DNA of 64,000 bases from contig JFHB01000022.1 in NCBI GenBank assembly GCA_000729835.1, positions 1 to 64,000 of the forward strand. The letters run 5' to 3'. The position numbers and the translations under genes are program-made. A model generated the notes under the pieces. That model was not told the DNA's origin and did no database searches. It saw only the letters and a program-made list of their open reading frames with translations. This document shows, one piece after another, positions 59,998 through 64,000 of the stretch (the stretch's first letter is position 1; every line of letters begins with the position of its first letter). Origin of the DNA: Atkinsonella hypoxylon (taxonomy: Eukaryota; Ascomycota; Sordariomycetes; Hypocreales; Clavicipitaceae).

Positions 59998-60715
59998 TCA
60001 TTGGTTTGCTCCATCTCGTTGATCGCGCGAGTCCACAGCTGGAATACTAGCTGTCGCATCCTTTGCCTCTTGAGCCTTCTCTTTTGCCAATAGGATATCC
60101 CACTTCGGGTCCAACACAACGCCATTTGACCACTTGACTTCTCCCTCGACCATCCTCTTTGCTAGACTAGCCAGTTCTTTCCTCTCCTTTGACAACGGTT
60201 CCTGGCTCTTCATCGGGATATGGAACTTGTGCTTGTGCATTTGCTCCTCGTTGTTCTTCTCCGTCATGTCCTCTCTCATGTTCCATAGCTCGTGATTCCA
60301 CGGCTCCAAGTTTGCCGGCAAATCAGGCCATTGGAACGATTTGGCCAGCTCGACTGTCATAATTTTCAGAGGTTGCGGTCTGTACCAAGACTGTGAACGC
60401 GCACTTCGTCGCGTCAACGGCTGTTGTTTGACTTGTGATCGGACCTTGGTGACTTCAACGTTGTACAAATTCCATAGATAGTCGCGCAGATCGAATTTTG
60501 TGAATCGCAGTGGTACCTGGAAGCAGGCTTCGTTGGGGGGGAGGTGCTCCTTTCGGAGGAAGGTGATGACATGATTTGGCCTGGTTAGCGCTGTTAGTGG
60601 CCGGACGTAACAGGGGCCGCTACAAAGGTCAAATTACAACATACAGGAAGACCTGCTTCTGGCCGAGCCTGAAACCTGGCAATTGGCGGGCTGCTGCTTT
60701 TACTGCTTCCGCCAT
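59998..60715 (-). CDS. mrp20: Mitochondrial large-subunit ribosomal protein uL23m
   Basis: Component near the peptide exit of the mitoribosome (54S) in fungi. Two exons, 60715-60645 and 60580-59998 (217 residues). The intron restores GQKQVFLPNHVITFLRKEHLPPNEACFQVPLRFTKFDLRDYLWNLYNVEVTKVRSQV, the L23 fold, whose conserved strand-helix FTKFDLRDYLWNLYNVEVTKV is clear. The C-terminal half (PLKIMTVELAKSFQWPDLP..LEPWNHELW) is typical of the fungal mitochondrial form, with a Lys/Glu-rich tail. N-terminal presequence is short (MAEAVKAAARQ) and basic. Confidence 0.9.
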
Positions 60716-62178
60716 GGCTGTGTGGTCGTCTTGATGCCGTTGTTGCGACGAGCAGGAGCTCTAAATATTTCATGGGTCGTATGGGTGTTGATTGAATTGG
60801 ATAAGCGTCGTTACGTAAGCACACCTCGATGTCCCTGTGGCGTGTTAATTCGTCCTCTTCTTCAACCATCTCGAGCACTTCGTCTCCACATATTTTCTCT
60901 CCTCACGCTCCATGGCGCCTACGAGGATATGCGAAGTATATTTATTGCCCAGCGCAACCGGCTACATTTATGATAGACTTCATGTCTCCATTTCGTTATC
61001 TACAATTCTTACTATCATCTCTATCAATTAATCTACCAGGAGCACACTTATGTATAACAATATTTCCACCTTTGGACCCCATCTAGGATTGAAATAGATC
61101 ATAAAGCTCTATTGTCGACGTCAGGATTGAGTATCTGTCTCCAGGGCACAATAGCCATTGCAAGGGTGGCGTTGTGTGACAGAAGCCTCCAACTCATTCC
61201 GCAGGTTCTGTCGGCAGGAATGCCATGGTGATATCGTAAGCGTCTTGATCAATTGTAGGCAACAATCTTGGGGTTTCCATGTAAAGGAACCCAATATTAG
61301 TCGCGGCACGGTCAACATTTTAACCACATTTGAGCAACGAAATGGCGATCAGCGAGTGATGGACTGAAGATGCCGATACACATCATACACATCATTGAGA
61401 TCGCGAACAGTAAGTGCATATCATACCGGCGTCTGCAAGATGGTGCTGGGAACAGGACCTGTTGGAAATGCCACTCATGTGAGTTGTCTCACAGGACGTT
61501 GTAGAAAATCATAGCGATGGCCACGGTCAAAAAGCCCTTGCTACAAGACCAACACTTTGGAAGAATGGCCTTGATTTTCATAACATCCCATGGTGAAAGC
61601 GGTCGTACTTGAAGCCCGACACTTGTGGCGGCGATGATGGCGCCAGATGGTCAAGACCGAGTCATCAAGTCTCCGTCATCGTACAGAAAGGCATGCCATG
61701 CCGCAGCAGGTTTAGAATCACGATGGTGAATCGTTGAAAATGTAGTGTAGTGACCACGTGCAGGAAGTTTGTCGGCGACGCTACAGATGTAATAATACAC
61801 CTCACCTGGCACCACGAACTGCAGCCAGTTTCGCTTGTGACGGCCTCGCATTCAAGTCCCGTCATTCAACTCGACACCATGGGTACAATCACCTCTAGTT
61901 GCAGCATCCGTTAAAAACCAACTCACCTGCCAAACATGATGGCCTAAGGTTCGGAGCCGAAACTGCCTCACGTCGTCGAGCAAACTCGCACTCCCATTGT
62001 CGCTCTCGATCCGCATGTGCTCTCAAACGCCTTCACACACCACCATGCGCACAAGTCAAGCGCCCAATCTCTTTGCCCACCTCGTCAATCCATTTTGACC
62101 CCTTCACAAGTCACCACGCCCATATATTTTGGAAATACTATTAATGAACGGGGCGCTCAGCATCTTAGCGCCGCCAAC
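60716..62178. other. Intergenic region between divergent genes
   Basis: 1.46 kb. Open frames here (for example 61651-61865) are short and without motifs. Pyrimidine-rich DNA precedes the next gene from about 61.97 kb. Confidence 0.5.
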
Positions 62179-63328
62179 ATGAACGTCACTGCACCAACAG
62201 ATCCTTCTACGCCGCAACGGACGCGCGATGACGCCGATGCCACAGGGTCGCCACACTCTCACTCCAAGACGACGCATATCAAAGAAGAAGAGAATGAGAC
62301 ATCGATTCTCGACTCCCTCGACCAAGGCTATGAGAGCGATGCTCCCGTAGCCCTGCCAACAGATGCACGGCTCGAACTCGAGTTGGAAAAGAAACGGTAC
62401 CCCGGCGCCAGCACATGGGCTCCAGACGAAGAGCGCCTTTTCGAGATTCTGTTCCAGAGGGCCGAACGGCCCATTCTTCCAAGTCACTGGGAAGTAGACT
62501 TTCGGGGAATTCCCATCCTAGATACTGTCTTCTCCGCGACTGAGGATAACCGCCCAATCGTGTACAGTCGATCGGGGAAAGAGTTCCAAGGTAACACCTC
62601 AAGCACCAGCTACAGTCTGACATTCCCCGCACGATCGTCAAGCTAACAAAGTAAATGAAAACAAAGCAACCATGGCCCTTATCCGTCTCATAGATCTAAC
62701 CTCCTCAGTCCGGACAACCGTGCAATCTGGCCTCCGCCAGAAAGCACCCGCCTTAATCAAGAAGTCTCTGGACAAATATCTAGCATGGGCTGCCGAAGAC
62801 GGAGGATATTCTAACCTTCGCTATGTGCCGAACATAATCACAGCGGAGCTAGATGCCAGCTTGGAAGAGTCCAGCATCACGGACATGATGGAACAGCGTA
62901 TGCGGGCACTAGCTCTGCTGCAGCGGGACTTTCTCCGCCTTGATCGGGACGATGACTTTTGGGATGTCTACGACGGGAATCCTGGCGCCCTGGTGGACAA
63001 GTATATCGAGAAATTAAGAAACAAGGGTGTCCATGACGGTGGTGAGGATGAGGTGGAGGACGAGGTAGTATACAGGAGAACGCCACCCGTTGTGTATGGG
63101 CTGTTCATCTTGCGATCAAGTGTCTTCCTTTTAACGGTCGATAGTGCCAAGGGCGGAGACGCATATGTTAGTTTCCATGTTGATATGCATTTCATGGATC
63201 GACATCAGAGCGTTTGGAACGCCTTGACGGTAGCTATTGCTGTCTGCTTGGCGAGAGATCAGATTGCGCGCCGAGTCGAGGACTTCGAGGAGTCGCCGGA
63301 TGTGCAGGGGAGTGACAATGAAGAATGA
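62179..63328 (+). CDS. Conserved fungal protein of unknown function
   Basis: I do not recognise a named family. Two exons are inferred, 62179-62590 and 62667-63328 (357 residues); the intron has a GCTAAC branch site and joins RSGKEFQ to ATMALIRLID. Residues 1-75 are Ser/Thr/Asp-rich and disordered with KTTHIKEEE. The body begins STWAPDEERLFEILFQRAE and runs on through LPSHWEVDFRGIPILDTVF and a helix-rich stretch (LIRLIDLTSSVRTTVQSGLRQKAPALIKKSLDKYLAWA), with an acidic region near residues 260-270 and an acidic C-terminus. The regular sequence and clean intron indicate a real gene, and this body looks like a family seen across Pezizomycotina (from memory, not searched). The start MNVT was preferred over the frame opening at 62017 because the upstream codons look like leader. 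Confidence 0.8.
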
Positions 63329-64000
63329 GAGGGCTCACAGAGGGAGCAGGGCGTTTCTTGCAAAAGGGCGAGAATGGCGCGGTTTTTTGTGCCCTTAGAT
63401 ACCTGAGTAAGTTGAGGCTACACGATACCCATATTTTGCGTGACACGGTCTGCGTTATTTGCCTTGGATTGAGCTTTGCTGCTAGTGTGAATACGCCCAT
63501 GGGCCTGTCCTATCAGTGCCTTTAGAATCAGCTGCAGAAGCCTGGTAGATATTCAAGACTTGAATCACCATGTTGTTATGATTGGGAGATCGTCGAAGTG
63601 GATTAAACCGCACCACTACATACAATAATAGAGAAATGACAGAACTTTGATACCGCGGTCCCGTCTCTATCCCCAAACGCCAAGCAATGATATAGCCATC
63701 TATATGTGTATATATATATTTTTTTTTCCCAATCCCGCTGTTTTACATGTTGTGCTTGCCCCTTCATCTGGATATAATAGTACATCTCCCGTTGTTTTCT
63801 TCTTGTCCACATGATGTTGAAGATTGAGTTCGATTTCGAATGCAAGAGGTGATAAGGCGTGTGTCTTTGCCAAGTCCGTCTTCTCGAGCCAACCTCTTAG
63901 CCGATGGTTTGCCTCGCAAAAGTGGGAGAGCCGCATTTACATGTCCTTTCTTTCCACTGGCATGAGGGTCTCAAGTTGATGCAATAACCGCTGGTACAAG
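63329..64000. other. Terminal intergenic region
   Basis: 672 bp to the window edge. Contains a TATATA/T-run stretch near 63710. Short open frames only; any gene beginning here is cut off and cannot be read. Confidence 0.45.

Overview
This window is nuclear DNA of a filamentous ascomycete (Pezizomycotina). Protein flavour and gene set suggest Sordariomycetes, probably Hypocreales; that placement is inference. Genes are monocistronic and lie on both strands. Introns are short (about 48-195 bp) with GT...AG ends and CTRAC/CTAAC branch sites, and intergenic stretches carry poly-A/T runs, microsatellites and short palindromes. I saw no prophage, CRISPR array, rRNA, convincing tRNA or intact transposon. 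Exon boundaries were rebuilt by hand from reading frames, splice signals and conserved protein motifs.

Layout: 1-4071 is gene-free DNA upstream of a Ras GTPase (4072-5095, +). Next come an unfamiliar cysteine-rich protein built from repeated Zn2Cys6-like half-clusters (7213-10317, -), an Mtr10/transportin-SR importin (12496-15813, -) and 5-formyltetrahydrofolate cyclo-ligase (16569-17407, -). These are followed by an OPT oligopeptide transporter (18859-22133, +), proteasome subunit Rpn1 (22618-25506, -) divergent from the RIO2 kinase (25993-27303, +), and an MSSP/RBMS-like two-RRM protein (27741-29683, -). A 3.8-kb gene-free stretch follows. Then come NADPH-cytochrome P450 reductase (33507-35719, -), the very large Tao3/Furry-type morphogenesis scaffold (37203-45056, +), a divergent Dim1/Dib1 U5 snRNP protein (45472-46085, -) and an Rrg7-like mitochondrial protein with a restriction-endonuclease-like motif (46478-47191, +). 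The last third has a Zn2Cys6 transcription factor (47891-50358, -), a 3.7-kb desert, a cytochrome P450 (54113-56236, +), a Leu5/SLC25A16-type carrier (56902-58201, -), a METTL4-like MT-A70 methyltransferase (58726-59769, +), mitoribosomal protein uL23m (59998-60715, -) and a conserved protein of unknown function (62179-63328, +).

Most genes are housekeeping: ribosome biogenesis and mitochondrial translation (RIO2, uL23m), splicing (Dim1), nuclear import of SR-type cargo (Mtr10), protein turnover (Rpn1), polarity (Ras, Tao3) and cofactor supply (Fau1, Leu5, Cpr). The reductase is the general electron donor for P450s, including the one at 54 kb, but the two are 18 kb apart and there is no synthase gene, so I do not call a biosynthetic cluster. 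The best candidate for something undescribed is the cysteine-array protein at 7.2-10.3 kb. The other points of interest are intergenic short motifs, a 12-bp perfect hairpin, tiny terminal coding exons and the unusual Dim1.
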